The notes beneath the pieces were generated by a model. It saw only the letters and a program-made list of their open reading frames with translations. It was not told the origin of the DNA and did not search any database. Positions 9,033 to 17,670 of a DNA stretch of 38,573 bases are shown piece after piece; the stretch's first letter is position 1; each line of letters opens with the position of its first letter. The translations under genes and the position numbers were made by a program. The stretch covers positions 1-38,573 of the forward strand of contig JAJTWZ010000039.1 in assembly GCA_021463145.1 (NCBI GenBank), written 5' to 3'. The stretch comes from Blastocatellia bacterium (GTDB lineage Bacteria > Acidobacteriota > Blastocatellia > UBA7656 > JADIYM01).

Positions 9033-9099
9033 AGCTGCGTCGTCGGGGAGCCGCTCGCTTGCGATGCGGACCGTCGATTACGCTCGAGGCGATCGACTG

Positions 9100-12000
9100 A
9101 TGGATCGCGGTGATCTCTGGAGGCGAGCGCGGCGGATCTTCGAGGCCGCGCTCGATCTCGGGCCCGAGACGCGACTCGCCTTCGTCGCCGGGCAATGCGG
9201 CGACGATGCCGAGCTTCGCGCCGAAGTCGAGTCGCTCCTCGACGCGTTCGATCCGGACGACCGTCGCTTCGAGTCGCCCGGGATCGATGCCGCGGCCCTC
9301 CTCGATGCGGACCGATCCGAGCCGCCGGATGAACGCGTCGGCACCGTGCTCGACGGCCTCTACCAGATCGAGGCGTTCGTCGCGCGCGGCGGCATGGGCA
9401 CGATCTACCGCGCCCGCCATACGCTGCTTGCCGACCGCGTGGCGATCAAGATCATCAATCCGCCGTGGGGACGTGACGCCGCATGGCTTCGCCGGTTCCG
9501 CCACGAAGGCATGGCGGCGCGTCGCTTCCGCCATCCGAACGCCGTCGCCGTCTACGATCTGCGCACGTCGACCGACGGGACCACCTACCTCGTGCTCGAG
9601 TACGTCGAAGGGCGCACGCTGCGCGACTGGCTCCGGCGTCGCGGCCGCTTCTCACTGCCTGAAGCGCTCGAGGTGCTGACGGCCATGGCCGGCGCCCTCG
9701 ATGCCGCGCATGCGGCCGGCGTCGTCCACCGAGACGTCAAGCCGGACAACGTCATGCTGGGCGCGGGCGAGCCACCGCTCGTGAAGATCCTCGACTTCGG
9801 CATCGCGAAGCTGGCCGAGGAGTCGGAGGCGCTCGTGGGCTCGCGCAGTTGGATTGGCACCCCGTCCTATATGTCGCCGGAGCAGTGGGGCGAGCCCGCA
9901 AGTGACGGGCGGCCAGGCGTCGAAGGCACCGCCGATGTCTACGCACTCGGTGTGATCGCCTTCGAACTGCTGCTCGGCTCGCGTCCGTTTTTCTCCGCGG
10001 ACATCGAGGAGCTTCGACGGATGCACGTCGAACAGCCACCCCCGCTCCTCCACGAGGTCGCCGATGTCCCGGAAGGCGTCTCACGCGCACTCGCCTGCGC
10101 GATGGAGAAGGACCGCAGCCACCGCTACCCGAGTGCCGGTCAGTTCGTCGAAGCGCTGCGATACGCCACCAACATGGACACCGAGGCGACCAGGCTCCTT
10201 GTCGATGTCAACACGGCCGGTCCCACACCCGATACGGGCGTGTCGGGCAACGAGACCGCCGCCGAGGCGCCGACCAACCTCCCGTTCCGGGCCACGAGCT
10301 TCGTCGGGCGAGACGAGGAGGTGGCCGAGTTGCGGCGCCTGCTCCAGACGGAGCGGCTCGTGACGCTCGTCGGACCTGGCGGAATCGGCAAGACGCGTCT
10401 CGCGCTCGAGACCGCCGCCGCGGCGACGAGCGCCTTCCCGCACGGCGTCTGGTTCGTCGAGCTGGCTGGTCCCGAGAGTCCGGCGTCGGTGTCCGCCGCC
10501 GTCGCGGCCGCCGCCGGAGTCAAGGAAGAGGCGGGCCGCCCGCTCGAAGAGACGCTCGCCACCTGGTTCGAGAGCCGGAGGGTCCTGGTCGTGCTCGACA
10601 ACTGCGAGCACGCGATCGACGCGTGCTCGGCGCTCGCCGCCCGGCTCGTGCGCTCGAGCGACGGCGCGCGCATGATCGCGACGAGCCGTGAGCCGCTCGG
10701 AGTCGCTGGAGAGAGCATGCTGCGCGTTCAGAGGCTCGGGCTCCCCGAGGACGACGCCATCGCCGACGCTCCGGCCGTGCGTCTCTTCGAGGAACGGGCA
10801 CGACTCTACAGGCCGGGCTTTGCGATGACCGCCGCCGAGGCGCCGGCCGTCGCGCGCCTCGTCCGAAGGGTCGAGGGGATACCGCTCGCCATCGAGCTCG
10901 CCGCCGCGCGGCTCAAGGTGCTGGCGGTCGACGATCTCGCGCGGCGTCTCGACGAGCGGTTCGACCTGCTCGCGGGCGGCGCCAGGGCCGCGCCGCCGCG
11001 CCACCAGACGCTGCGCGCCGCGATCGACTGGAGCTACGACCTGCTCGACGACGAGGAGCGCCGTCTCCTGCGCAGGCTCGCCGTCTTCGCGGGTGGATGG
11101 ACGCTCGAAATGGCGGAAGAGGTCGCTGGGGGCGCCGATCGCGACGCCGTACTCGACGTGACCTCACGCCTGGTCGACAAATCGCTCGTCGACGCGGTGG
11201 ACGTCGCCGGCGAAGTGCGATTCCGGATGCTCGAGCCCACGCGTGCGTACGCGCACGAAAAGCTAAAGGAGAGTGGCGAGCAGAGCGCGATGCTCGACGG
11301 ACTGTGCCGCTGGGCCGCCAGACTCGCCGAGGAAGGCGACCGAAACCTGGTTGGTGCCGGGCAGTCGCACTGGCTCGCGAGGTTCGACCGCGAGCACGAC
11401 AACCTCCGGCTGGCGCTCGCCCATTCGCTCGACCACGATCCGGCAGGATGTCTCCGCCTGTGTGGCACCCTCGGCCGGTACTGGCCTGCCCGCGGTCGCC
11501 TGACCGAGGGGCGCGGCTGGATCGAAGCGGCCCTCGATCGCGCACCTTCGGCCCCGCCCGGAGACCGTGCGAAGGCACTTCGGCGTCTCGCGTTCACCCT
11601 CAATCTTCAGAGCGAATTCGTGCGGGCCACGGCGGCGCTGCGCGTGGCGGTGCCCCTCGCGCGGGAAGACGGCGACGACGGCGAACTCGCGTTGACGCTC
11701 GGCCTGCTTGGCCACGTCCTGCTCATGTCGGGAGACGCCGAGCCCGCGCGCGAGCCCTTCGAAGAGTCGCTTCTCCACGCGCGGAAGGCCGGGGATCTGC
11801 TTGCGACGACCAGCGCGCTCAACAACCTCGGGGCGTTGGCTCTCAACGCCGGCCGTTTCGGCGAGGCCGTCTCCTGGTGCGAGGAAGCGCTCGCCCTCCA
11901 GCGCCGTACGCGTGACCCCTGGGCCCTCGCGCACGTGCTCCACCAGCTCGCGAATGCGCATTACAACCTCGGCGACGCGGCTCGTGCCCGCGAACTGCTC

Positions 12001-12444
12001 CAGGAGAGCCTCGACGTCACGACGGAACTCGGGTACCGGCTGATGGCAGGCCTCACGCTCGCGCTGCTCGCCGCGGTCGCGCTCGACTCCGGCGACGCGG
12101 CGGAGTCCGTGCACCTTCTCGAACGGGCGGCCGCGGAGGTCCGCGAACCTAGCAGCGATCACGGAAAAGTCGCAGTGGTCGAGGGGCTGGCTCGAGTGGC
12201 AGCCGTACTCGGCCGGGCCGGCGACGCGGTCGCGATCGAGGCTGCGGCGCGGTTGGCACGGCGCGAGCTTGGCTGGTCGGCGCAGAGCTTCGAACGAGCC
12301 GCCGTCGAGCGGCACCTCAGGGCTGCCGTCGAAGCACTTGGTCCGGAGCGGGTCGCCGAGGCGGAGCGCGAGGGCGCCACGATGTCACTCGACGCAGCGC
12401 TCGTGCGCGGGCTCGAGGCGGCGAGGGGCGCGATACGTTCCTGA
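9100..12444 (+). CDS. Ser/Thr protein kinase fused to STAND-type ATPase and TPR repeats
   Basis: The protein has 1114 residues from the ATG at 9100, with GAGG about 10 bases upstream. A start at 9064 is possible, but MDRGDLWRRARRIFEAAL matches the usual N-terminus of this family. The kinase domain spans about 85-365, with the Gly-rich GGMGTIY at residue 97, Lys117 in VAIKI, HRDVKPDN (Asp212), DFG (Asp232) and the GTPSYMSPEQ activation segment. A P-loop ATPase follows: GPGGIGKT at 425-432, Walker B VLVVLDNC around Asp500 and ATSREPLG. Then come a winged-helix-like region and TPR-like helices from about residue 730 to the end. All catalytic residues are present. No membrane segment or DNA-binding domain is obvious, so it is a cytoplasmic signalling switch. 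Its inputs and targets are unknown. Confidence 0.92.
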   Translation: MDRGDLWRRARRIFEAALDLGPETRLAFVAGQCGDDAELRAEVESLLDAFDPDDRRFESPGIDAAALLDADRSEPPDERVGTVLDGLYQIEAFVARGGMGTIYRARHTLLADRVAIKIINPPWGRDAAWLRRFRHEGMAARRFRHPNAVAVYDLRTSTDGTTYLVLEYVEGRTLRDWLRRRGRFSLPEALEVLTAMAGALDAAHAAGVVHRDVKPDNVMLGAGEPPLVKILDFGIAKLAEESEALVGSRSWIGTPSYMSPEQWGEPASDGRPGVEGTADVYALGVIAFELLLGSRPFFSADIEELRRMHVEQPPPLLHEVADVPEGVSRALACAMEKDRSHRYPSAGQFVEALRYATNMDTEATRLLVDVNTAGPTPDTGVSGNETAAEAPTNLPFRATSFVGRDEEVAELRRLLQTERLVTLVGPGGIGKTRLALETAAAATSAFPHGVWFVELAGPESPASVSAAVAAAAGVKEEAGRPLEETLATWFESRRVLVVLDNCEHAIDACSALAARLVRSSDGARMIATSREPLGVAGESMLRVQRLGLPEDDAIADAPAVRLFEERARLYRPGFAMTAAEAPAVARLVRRVEGIPLAIELAAARLKVLAVDDLARRLDERFDLLAGGARAAPPRHQTLRAAIDWSYDLLDDEERRLLRRLAVFAGGWTLEMAEEVAGGADRDAVLDVTSRLVDKSLVDAVDVAGEVRFRMLEPTRAYAHEKLKESGEQSAMLDGLCRWAARLAEEGDRNLVGAGQSHWLARFDREHDNLRLALAHSLDHDPAGCLRLCGTLGRYWPARGRLTEGRGWIEAALDRAPSAPPGDRAKALRRLAFTLNLQSEFVRATAALRVAVPLAREDGDDGELALTLGLLGHVLLMSGDAEPAREPFEESLLHARKAGDLLATTSALNNLGALALNAGRFGEAVSWCEEALALQRRTRDPWALAHVLHQLANAHYNLGDAARARELLQESLDVTTELGYRLMAGLTLALLAAVALDSGDAAESVHLLERAAAEVREPSSDHGKVAVVEGLARVAAVLGRAGDAVAIEAAARLARRELGWSAQSFERAAVERHLRAAVEALGPERVAEAEREGATMSLDAALVRGLEAARGAIRS

Positions 12445-12456
12445 TCGGTGCACGCA

Positions 12457-12538
12457 CTGCGAGTCCTCTGCGAATCCTGCGATAAACCAGGCAATACGGT
12501 GAGGCGTTTCTCGCAGAGAGAACGCTGGGGACTCGCAG
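12457..12538. repeat. Hairpin repeat, family 1, copy 1 (probable bidirectional terminator)
   Basis: CTGCGAGTCC (12457-12466) is exactly complementary to GGACTCGCAG (12529-12538), and the inner CTCTGCGA (12467-12474) to TCGCAGAG (12511-12518). It sits in the 111-bp gap between the convergent kinase and sigma-factor genes. It shares the CTCTGCG/CGCAGAG wording with the stronger hairpin at 14534-14603. Confidence 0.65.
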
Positions 12539-12555
12539 ACCTCGCAGCGCGGGCT

Positions 12556-13125
12556 TCAGCTCACGTCAGATCGAAGCTCGCGCTGGAGCCAGGCGCGCGC
12601 GGTGGCCCACGCGCGATCGACGCCTCGCGGCGAGAGGCCGAGCGCTTCGGCCGTCTCGTCGACCGTCATCCCGCCAAAGAAGCGCATCTCGACGATGCGC
12701 GACAGCTCCGGATCGACCTGCTCGAGTGCCCCGAGCGCGTCGTCGACGGCGACGACATCAAGATCACGGTTCCCGACGCCGACGAGCGACTCGTTGAGCG
12801 TCACGAGCACGCCGCCCCCGCCGCGTTTTGCCCGGGCGCGCTTGCGACCATGATCGGTCAGGATGCGCCGCATCACCTGGGACGCAACCGCCAGGAAGTG
12901 CGCGCGGTTCTGCCAGGCGATCTCCTCATGGCCAAGGAGCCGGAGGTAGGCTTCGTGCACGAGCGCGGTCGGCTCGAGCGTGTGTCCGTCACGCTCGCGG
13001 CGCAGATATCCGGAGGCGATCAGCCGCAATTGCCTGTAGAGCAGGGGCACGAGCTCTTCCACCGCGTCGCGGTTGCCGTCGCGGATCTCGTCGAGCAGCG
13101 CTGTGATCTGTGCGTCGTCACCCAT
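12556..13125 (-). CDS. ECF-family RNA polymerase sigma factor
   Basis: The protein has 189 residues. Region 2 reads VEELVPLLYRQLRLIASGYLRRE, then LEPTALVHEAYLRLL. Region 4 reads SRIVEMRFFGGMTVDETAEALGLSPRGVDRAWATARAWL, with the helix-turn-helix near residues 150-175. The pattern matches the ECF subfamily common in Acidobacteriota and Planctomycetota (TIGR02999-like), which is usually encoded beside large Ser/Thr kinases such as the one at 9100. Here the two genes converge rather than forming an operon. No anti-sigma factor is visible next to it, so control through phosphorylation by the kinase is a plausible inference. The ATG at 13125 has only a weak upstream ribosome-binding site. Confidence 0.92.
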   Translation of the reverse strand: MGDDAQITALLDEIRDGNRDAVEELVPLLYRQLRLIASGYLRRERDGHTLEPTALVHEAYLRLLGHEEIAWQNRAHFLAVASQVMRRILTDHGRKRARAKRGGGGVLVTLNESLVGVGNRDLDVVAVDDALGALEQVDPELSRIVEMRFFGGMTVDETAEALGLSPRGVDRAWATARAWLQRELRSDVS

Positions 13126-13284
13126 GAAAGAAAATCTTCGCGATCTGGCGTCGTTTCCGCATGGACAGCGCTAAGGGGATGAGCGCGGGAACGGCTTCGG
13201 CCAACCCGTGCCGCCAAATCTACCGTATCGGCCGGCCCGCTGACAGCGCCGCGCGGTGCGGAGATCGTCCAGGAGAAAACCGTC

Positions 13285-14490
13285 ATGAACCTCTCGAAGA
13301 ACCTCAGCGCAGTCTTTTGCGCCGCAATGTTGTCCACCACCGTCCTCGCCGGAAACAAGCCGCCCGTCCCGACCGGCGCGGTCTACGCCGACACCCTCAT
13401 TTCAACCTTCCAGACAGTGCCTGCCGAGAAGGCAGGCACGCCCCACTCTGCGCTCCTCGCCGCTCCTCACGGCGCGGGCACCGGCGGCGGTTACTTCGAT
13501 GAGGTCGAGCCGAACGACGCGGGCGCCATCGCGACGCACGCCAAGGACGCTCCGTTCACGGCGCGAGGCGCTATCCTGCCCAACGACCGCGACTACTATT
13601 CGGTCGACGTCGAGGCTGGCCAGGTCTTTCACGTGTTCGTCGTCGCCGGGATCCTCAATTCACCGCTCGATCCGGGGCTCGTCATCCTCCGTCAGAATGG
13701 GCAGTCCGAGGAGGTCCTGGCGCAGAACGACGACTATCAGGGCCTCGACTCGTTCATCGAATTCACGGCGCCCGCGACGGGACGCATCAGCTTTGTCGTT
13801 CTTTCGGCTGTGACGAGCCAAGGCGGATCGAACTACACGTACCGCCTCTGGGCCTTTCCCGTGGGCGGGTCCCGTGCCACCGAGGTCGAACCGAACGACA
13901 ACGCGAGCGAAGCGGATCAGGTTGGACTTCCGGCGCTCTACGCCCCGAAGATCGGAAGCCCCGGCGACGTCGACTGGGTGCAGTTCCAGGCAACCGCGGG
14001 CGACCAGCTCATCGTCGACATCAACTCGGCAGAGTTCGGGTTCCCCGTTGACCCGGTTGTCGAGCTCTACGACTCCTCGGGGCACAAGCTCTTCAGGAAC
14101 GACGACGGCGGACCGAATGACCTGGATTCCGCCTTCAACGTGAAGCTGCCCTCCAGCGGCGTGTACAACCTCCGCCTGTCCGACTACCGGCCCGAGGCCG
14201 GCGGCAACACGAGCATCATGTTCGTGAGCATCTCGGTTCAGGACGGCACGGCGTCTCCGACGGTCACGAAGGCCAAGCGGAACCCGGCCGGTCTCCTCAA
14301 GAAGATCGTCGGCAGCGGCTTCACACAGACTCTAACGGCGGAAGTCGATGCAGTCCTCGTCGACACGGTGCCGGTCCCCAACAAGCCCGGAGTGCGCAAG
14401 CCGATACCCGCGTACCCGGTGGTCTCGGGCTCCGTGGTGACGGTGGTGAATGCGGACGGCCGCCGCTCGAATCCGTTCGTGATCCCGTAG
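13285..14490 (+). CDS. Secreted protein with two PPC-type domains and a C-terminal IPT-like segment
   Basis: The protein has 401 residues with a signal peptide (NLSAVFCAAMLSTTVLAG, residues 6-23). AGGAG about 10 bases before the ATG supports the start. Two bacterial pre-peptidase C-terminal (PPC) domains begin with the hallmark EVEPND at about residues 73 and 200. Both contain DYYSVDV or DVDWVQF strands and the VLAQNDDY / LFRNDDGG metal-site-like loops. The last 70 residues (NPAGLLKKIVGSGF and following) resemble an IPT/TIG-like tail and look related to the end of the 2023-residue protein at 27441. No catalytic domain is present, so it is probably an exported binding or surface protein. Its function is unknown. 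Confidence 0.85.
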   Translation: MNLSKNLSAVFCAAMLSTTVLAGNKPPVPTGAVYADTLISTFQTVPAEKAGTPHSALLAAPHGAGTGGGYFDEVEPNDAGAIATHAKDAPFTARGAILPNDRDYYSVDVEAGQVFHVFVVAGILNSPLDPGLVILRQNGQSEEVLAQNDDYQGLDSFIEFTAPATGRISFVVLSAVTSQGGSNYTYRLWAFPVGGSRATEVEPNDNASEADQVGLPALYAPKIGSPGDVDWVQFQATAGDQLIVDINSAEFGFPVDPVVELYDSSGHKLFRNDDGGPNDLDSAFNVKLPSSGVYNLRLSDYRPEAGGNTSIMFVSISVQDGTASPTVTKAKRNPAGLLKKIVGSGFTQTLTAEVDAVLVDTVPVPNKPGVRKPIPAYPVVSGSVVTVVNADGRRSNPFVIP

Positions 14491-14533
14491 GGACACAACG
14501 GCTGACCTGCGACGTCTCACGGCGTTGCTCTGC

Positions 14534-14603
14534 GAGACCTCTGCGTCTCTGCGAGAAGACCCGGTCCCGAACCGGCGCTTTCTCGCAAAGACGCAGAGGT
14601 CTC
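14534..14603. repeat. Hairpin repeat, family 1, copy 2 (probable bidirectional terminator)
   Basis: The 24-base arms at 14534-14557 and 14580-14603 are complementary with one mismatch, and the loop holds a further CCGGT/ACCGG stem. Each arm contains the CTCTGCGTCT(C/T)TGCGAG motif. It lies between the convergent PPC-protein and DnaC-like genes. Stem length and convergence favour a terminator. The motif also resembles dispersed intergenic repeats I recall from several phyla. Confidence 0.75.
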
Positions 14604-14641
14604 GCCGCGTCGCAGATGACACCCCGGATCCGCCGGGATCT

Positions 14642-15373
14642 CTACATCCGCACTCGCCGGATCTGTTCCTGCCGAACCTGCTTACGGAAGTCGTCGCCCG
14701 AGATCGGCACGATCTTGCACATCTCATGTAGACGCGACCGGAGTCGCTCGCCGACGCGCTCCATTAGCGTTTCGTCATGCGACGTCGCCTTTGCATCGAG
14801 GAAGTTCGACGTGAAGATCGTCACTTTTCGATCGTTGTAGCGCTTGTTGATGATGTGGGTCATCGTGTCCTTGACCCATTCCGTCGGCTTCGTGGCGCCA
14901 AGCTCGTCGAGCACGAGCACCTCGGCCTCTTGAACGGGTGTCAGAACCTGCAGCTCCGAAGTCTGCTTCGACGGATTCCAGCTGTCCTGGATCTCCTTGA
15001 GAAGATCCCGGAAATCATAGAAGAGACAGTTGACGTTCTTGTCCGCGAGCGCTTTCAGAATTGAAACGGCGAGGTGCGTCTTTCCAACGCCGCACGTCCC
15101 AAGAAGGAGCAGTCCTACATCGCTGCTGGGATAGCCCTCCGCCGTCTGTCTCGCGAACGAAACGGCCGCCTCCTGCGACGGATTCATCGGATAGTAGGTG
15201 TCGAACGAGCAAGCCTCGTAACGCTTGGGGATTCGCGCATTGGCCATCAGCGCCGTCGGGCTGCGACGGCAGTCGCACCTGCGGACTCCCTTGCCCTGAA
15301 CGAATTCCCAACCGGTACCGCGGCAGCGGCTGCACTCGGCGGCGGTCACAATGACTGAGCGTTCGACGGACAT
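14642..15373 (-). CDS. DnaC/IstB-like ATP-binding protein (putative replicative helicase loader)
   Basis: The protein has about 243 residues from the ATG at 15373; a GTG at 15430 would add 19. The N-terminus has a four-cysteine zinc-ribbon-like motif: ECSRC, then RRCDC. A linker ([15 protein letters not shown]) leads into an AAA+ domain with Walker [12 protein letters not shown], Walker B VLVLDELG, sensor-like IFTSNF and the arginine finger region [11 protein letters not shown]. These are features of DnaC/DnaI loaders, which bring the DnaB helicase onto DNA. IstB transposition proteins are related, but no transposase gene adjoins it, so a chromosomal loader is preferred. The C-terminus is Arg/Gln-rich ([11 protein letters not shown]). 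Confidence 0.85.
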   Translation of the reverse strand: MSVERSVIVTAAECSRCRGTGWEFVQGKGVRRCDCRRSPTALMANARIPKRYEACSFDTYYPMNPSQEAAVSFARQTAEGYPSSDVGLLLLGTCGVGKTHLAVSILKALADKNVNCLFYDFRDLLKEIQDSWNPSKQTSELQVLTPVQEAEVLVLDELGATKPTEWVKDTMTHIINKRYNDRKVTIFTSNFLDAKATSHDETLMERVGERLRSRLHEMCKIVPISGDDFRKQVRQEQIRRVRM

Positions 15374-15459
15374 CGGCAGACAAGACCAGTCGGAGAGGAT
15401 TCCGGGAACGACTTCTACACGCCAACCCACGAGCCGTCAATCGACGCCGGGCCGGTGCT

Positions 15460-16797
15460 TCAAATGCCCCCTGCCAGTGCCACGATCAGCAGCACGGCCA
15501 GTCCGGCCACGAGCGGTGGAGCAACCCGGCGAAGCAGTTTCGGCGGTGGTTCCCCAGTCACGGCGGACGTCATCATGACGACCGCGGCGGCGGGACTCGT
15601 CGTGCGGCCGAGTTGAGCGGAGACCGCGCACAATGCGCCCACCGTTCCGGGGTCGACGCCCATCGGCTCGGCAAGCGGTACCAGAATCTGCATGAATCCC
15701 ACTGCGGGCGCGATCCCGGAGCCAGTGACGACAGCGAGCAGGAACGGCAGCAGGGCTGCTCCGACAAGCAGGAGCACTGGCCTTCCGGACATCGAAGAGG
15801 CGAGCAGTTCGATCAGCCCGACCGCCTTGATCGATTCCGTGAACAGCACCGCCGTCACTATCAGCGAAATGACGTGCGTGAACGCATATCCCGCGCCGTC
15901 GAAAAATGCGTGCAGCAACTCGCCGGCACTGCGTGGCACGACAATGCCGGCGACGACTACGCCGGCGATCATTGCCGCGCCGATGAGTATCGTCTCGGTC
16001 AGTTCCTTCGGCTTCCCGTCTACGTTCACGGCGGTAAACAGAATGGCGAGAGGGACCAGTGGGACGGCGGCCTTGAGGAAGCTGAGTTTGAACGGCGGCT
16101 CACCTTCGGCCTCATCCCTGTCGTATGCCTTGCCGAAACCAGGAAGCGTCGCGGGTTGCCGTATCCCATCTCCCGATCCTGCGATCGATCTCTCGAGACG
16201 CACGGCCAGCAGCCAGAAAGTCACGAGCGCGACGCTGCTCGCAATCAGGTTCGCCGTCATCACTCGAGCGACGGTAGCCGTGGCCTGGCTGCCAAGCAGT
16301 CCGGATAGCGTCACGATCTCGACCGCTCCCGGATTGAAGAGCTCGCCGCCGACCGACGATCCCAGCAGCAACATCGACGCGGCCGTGCTCAATGAAACGC
16401 CCGCCGTAAGCGCGAGCGGAACGAGAACGGGGCCGACGGTCGCCGACGTGCTCGACTGGCTGACGATGGCGGTGTTGACGACGAACGGCACGGCAACACC
16501 TCCTGGAATCGTGAGCGCCCGCACCAGGCGCAGCGGTGCCGTGAGCAGATGGACGAGGTGACGATCGCAGCGCGTCATCCGAACGACGAATGCAAAGCCC
16601 ATCGCCGAGCAGATCGGCACCACCGTGTTCAGGTTCGACATCTGAGCGGCAAAGGTGACGAAAAACCCCAAAGGCTTTCCGGCGAGGAGGAAAATCGAAA
16701 GCGCGCATCCGCCCAACACGAGCCGGATGTCCACTCGCTGGACAGCTACCATCGCGCCCGCGACGATGAGGACAGCTGCGAGAAGCTGAACCGTCAA
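15460..16797 (-). CDS. DcuC-family C4-dicarboxylate transporter
   Basis: The protein has 445 residues and about 12 hydrophobic segments (examples: LLAAVLIVAGAMVAV at the N-terminus, LVPLAILFTAVNV in the middle, LVAGLAVLLIVALAGGI at the end). Family features are VVNTAIVSQSSTSATVGPVL and GSGIAPAVGFMQILVPLAEP, which resemble the paired substrate-binding loops of the DcuC/ion-transporter superfamily. It is expected in the inner membrane, moving C4-dicarboxylates such as succinate or fumarate. The actual substrate is not proven. The start is TTG at 16797, overlapping the TGA of the small upstream ORF (shared TTGA), so translational coupling is likely. The alternative start at the sixteenth codon would cut into the first membrane segment. 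Confidence 0.85.
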   Translation of the reverse strand: MTVQLLAAVLIVAGAMVAVQRVDIRLVLGGCALSIFLLAGKPLGFFVTFAAQMSNLNTVVPICSAMGFAFVVRMTRCDRHLVHLLTAPLRLVRALTIPGGVAVPFVVNTAIVSQSSTSATVGPVLVPLALTAGVSLSTAASMLLLGSSVGGELFNPGAVEIVTLSGLLGSQATATVARVMTANLIASSVALVTFWLLAVRLERSIAGSGDGIRQPATLPGFGKAYDRDEAEGEPPFKLSFLKAAVPLVPLAILFTAVNVDGKPKELTETILIGAAMIAGVVVAGIVVPRSAGELLHAFFDGAGYAFTHVISLIVTAVLFTESIKAVGLIELLASSMSGRPVLLLVGAALLPFLLAVVTGSGIAPAVGFMQILVPLAEPMGVDPGTVGALCAVSAQLGRTTSPAAAVVMMTSAVTGEPPPKLLRRVAPPLVAGLAVLLIVALAGGI

Positions 16798-17006
16798 AGG
16801 TAACCGTCCGATGAAATGTCGGAGACGAGGGAAGCAGTGGCGGGCTCGTCCATCGAACCCGACACCGCTTCGCCCGATTCTTCAGTGATGTGTCGAGTTC
16901 CGACCAACGTGGCAGCGAGCGCGCCGGACCCGATCGCCGGCGTTCCAGGCTCGGACCGGTCGTGGCAGGCGCAACTCTCCAGCAGCATTCGCGAGACTTC
17001 CAGCAA
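16794..17006 (-). CDS. Small hypothetical protein coupled to the transporter gene
   Basis: This open frame of 70 residues starts with TTG at 17006, directly after the stop of the two-TM gene. An ATG at 16988 gives 64 residues. It ends in a TGA that overlaps the TTG of the DcuC-like gene. About three quarters of its codons end in G or C, and the product is mildly acidic (SMDEPATASLVSDISSDGYL at the end), which favours real coding. It has three residues able to bind metal near the start (CACH). No family is recognised. It could be a leader that couples translation, or a chance frame between two tightly packed genes. Confidence 0.4.
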   Translation of the reverse strand: MLEVSRMLLESCACHDRSEPGTPAIGSGALAATLVGTRHITEESGEAVSGSMDEPATASLVSDISSDGYL

Positions 17007-17522
17007 TTAAATGTCGTGGCTGAGAAGGCGGTTCGCTGCCAGAAACGCGACGATCGCGGCGATTAGGCCAATCCCGACCGGAAGGATGTACTGCGATGTC
17101 TCGCGAGCCGGCTCGACGGGCGCGACGGAGGCTCGTGCCGGGCGGTTCGAAGGCATGGCATTAGTCGCATCGTTCGCAACCGATGGAGGCGTGGCAGGAA
17201 CGACGGTTGGCGGCTCGACTGCGGCCGCCTCCTGCGCCTGTTCTTCGCGCTGCCGCATCCGTTCCATCTCGCGTGCCTGCTGCTCGAGAGAATCGCCGCC
17301 CCCTGCCGGGCGTGACGGCCTGCCGGACGACTCGGCCGATGTTTCGCCGGCAGACGGTGCAGCGTCGAGAGGACGGGGAGCATTGGCGGGCTGTGCACGG
17401 TCGGGCGCCACGTTGGTCGCAACGGCAAGCGGTTGCGGATCGGATACGAGGAACCACGACGACATCGATCCGGCGGCAGATCCGACGACGATTGCAATCA
17501 GAAAAAGGAGGAAGACTCGCAC
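17007..17522 (-). CDS. Hypothetical two-transmembrane protein with a Pro/Ala-rich linker
   Basis: The protein has 171 residues. There is a hydrophobic N-terminal segment (VFLLFLIAIVVGSAAG, about 3-18) and a C-terminal one (YILPVGIGLIAAIVAFLAAN, about 143-162). They are joined by a 120-residue linker rich in Pro, Ala and Ser with a short charged, coiled-coil-like stretch (EMERMRQREEQAQEAAA). The start is GTG at 17522, with GAGG 7 bases upstream. No family is recognised. The layout suggests a membrane protein with a disordered periplasmic linker. It is first in a likely minus-strand unit with the small ORF and the DcuC-like transporter. Confidence 0.65.
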   Translation of the reverse strand: MRVFLLFLIAIVVGSAAGSMSSWFLVSDPQPLAVATNVAPDRAQPANAPRPLDAAPSAGETSAESSGRPSRPAGGGDSLEQQAREMERMRQREEQAQEAAAVEPPTVVPATPPSVANDATNAMPSNRPARASVAPVEPARETSQYILPVGIGLIAAIVAFLAANRLLSHDI

Positions 17523-17670
17523 GCAGTGACCTCAGATCGGGAGTGTGTCCGGGAAGAGCAGCCGGCGCGGTCGATCCTACGAAGGAGCGCCATTGGCGTC
17601 AATTCGCCAGCAGCGGTTGGGGATGCCCGTTGACCGAAGACGCGCGTGCGTTGCAGGCTGTAGCACGGCG

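Noticed and set aside
14642-15373. IstB of an IS21 element
   Set aside because: The protein is DnaC/IstB-like, but no IstA transposase or IS21 ends are found nearby, and the zinc-ribbon N-terminus fits a DnaC-type loader.
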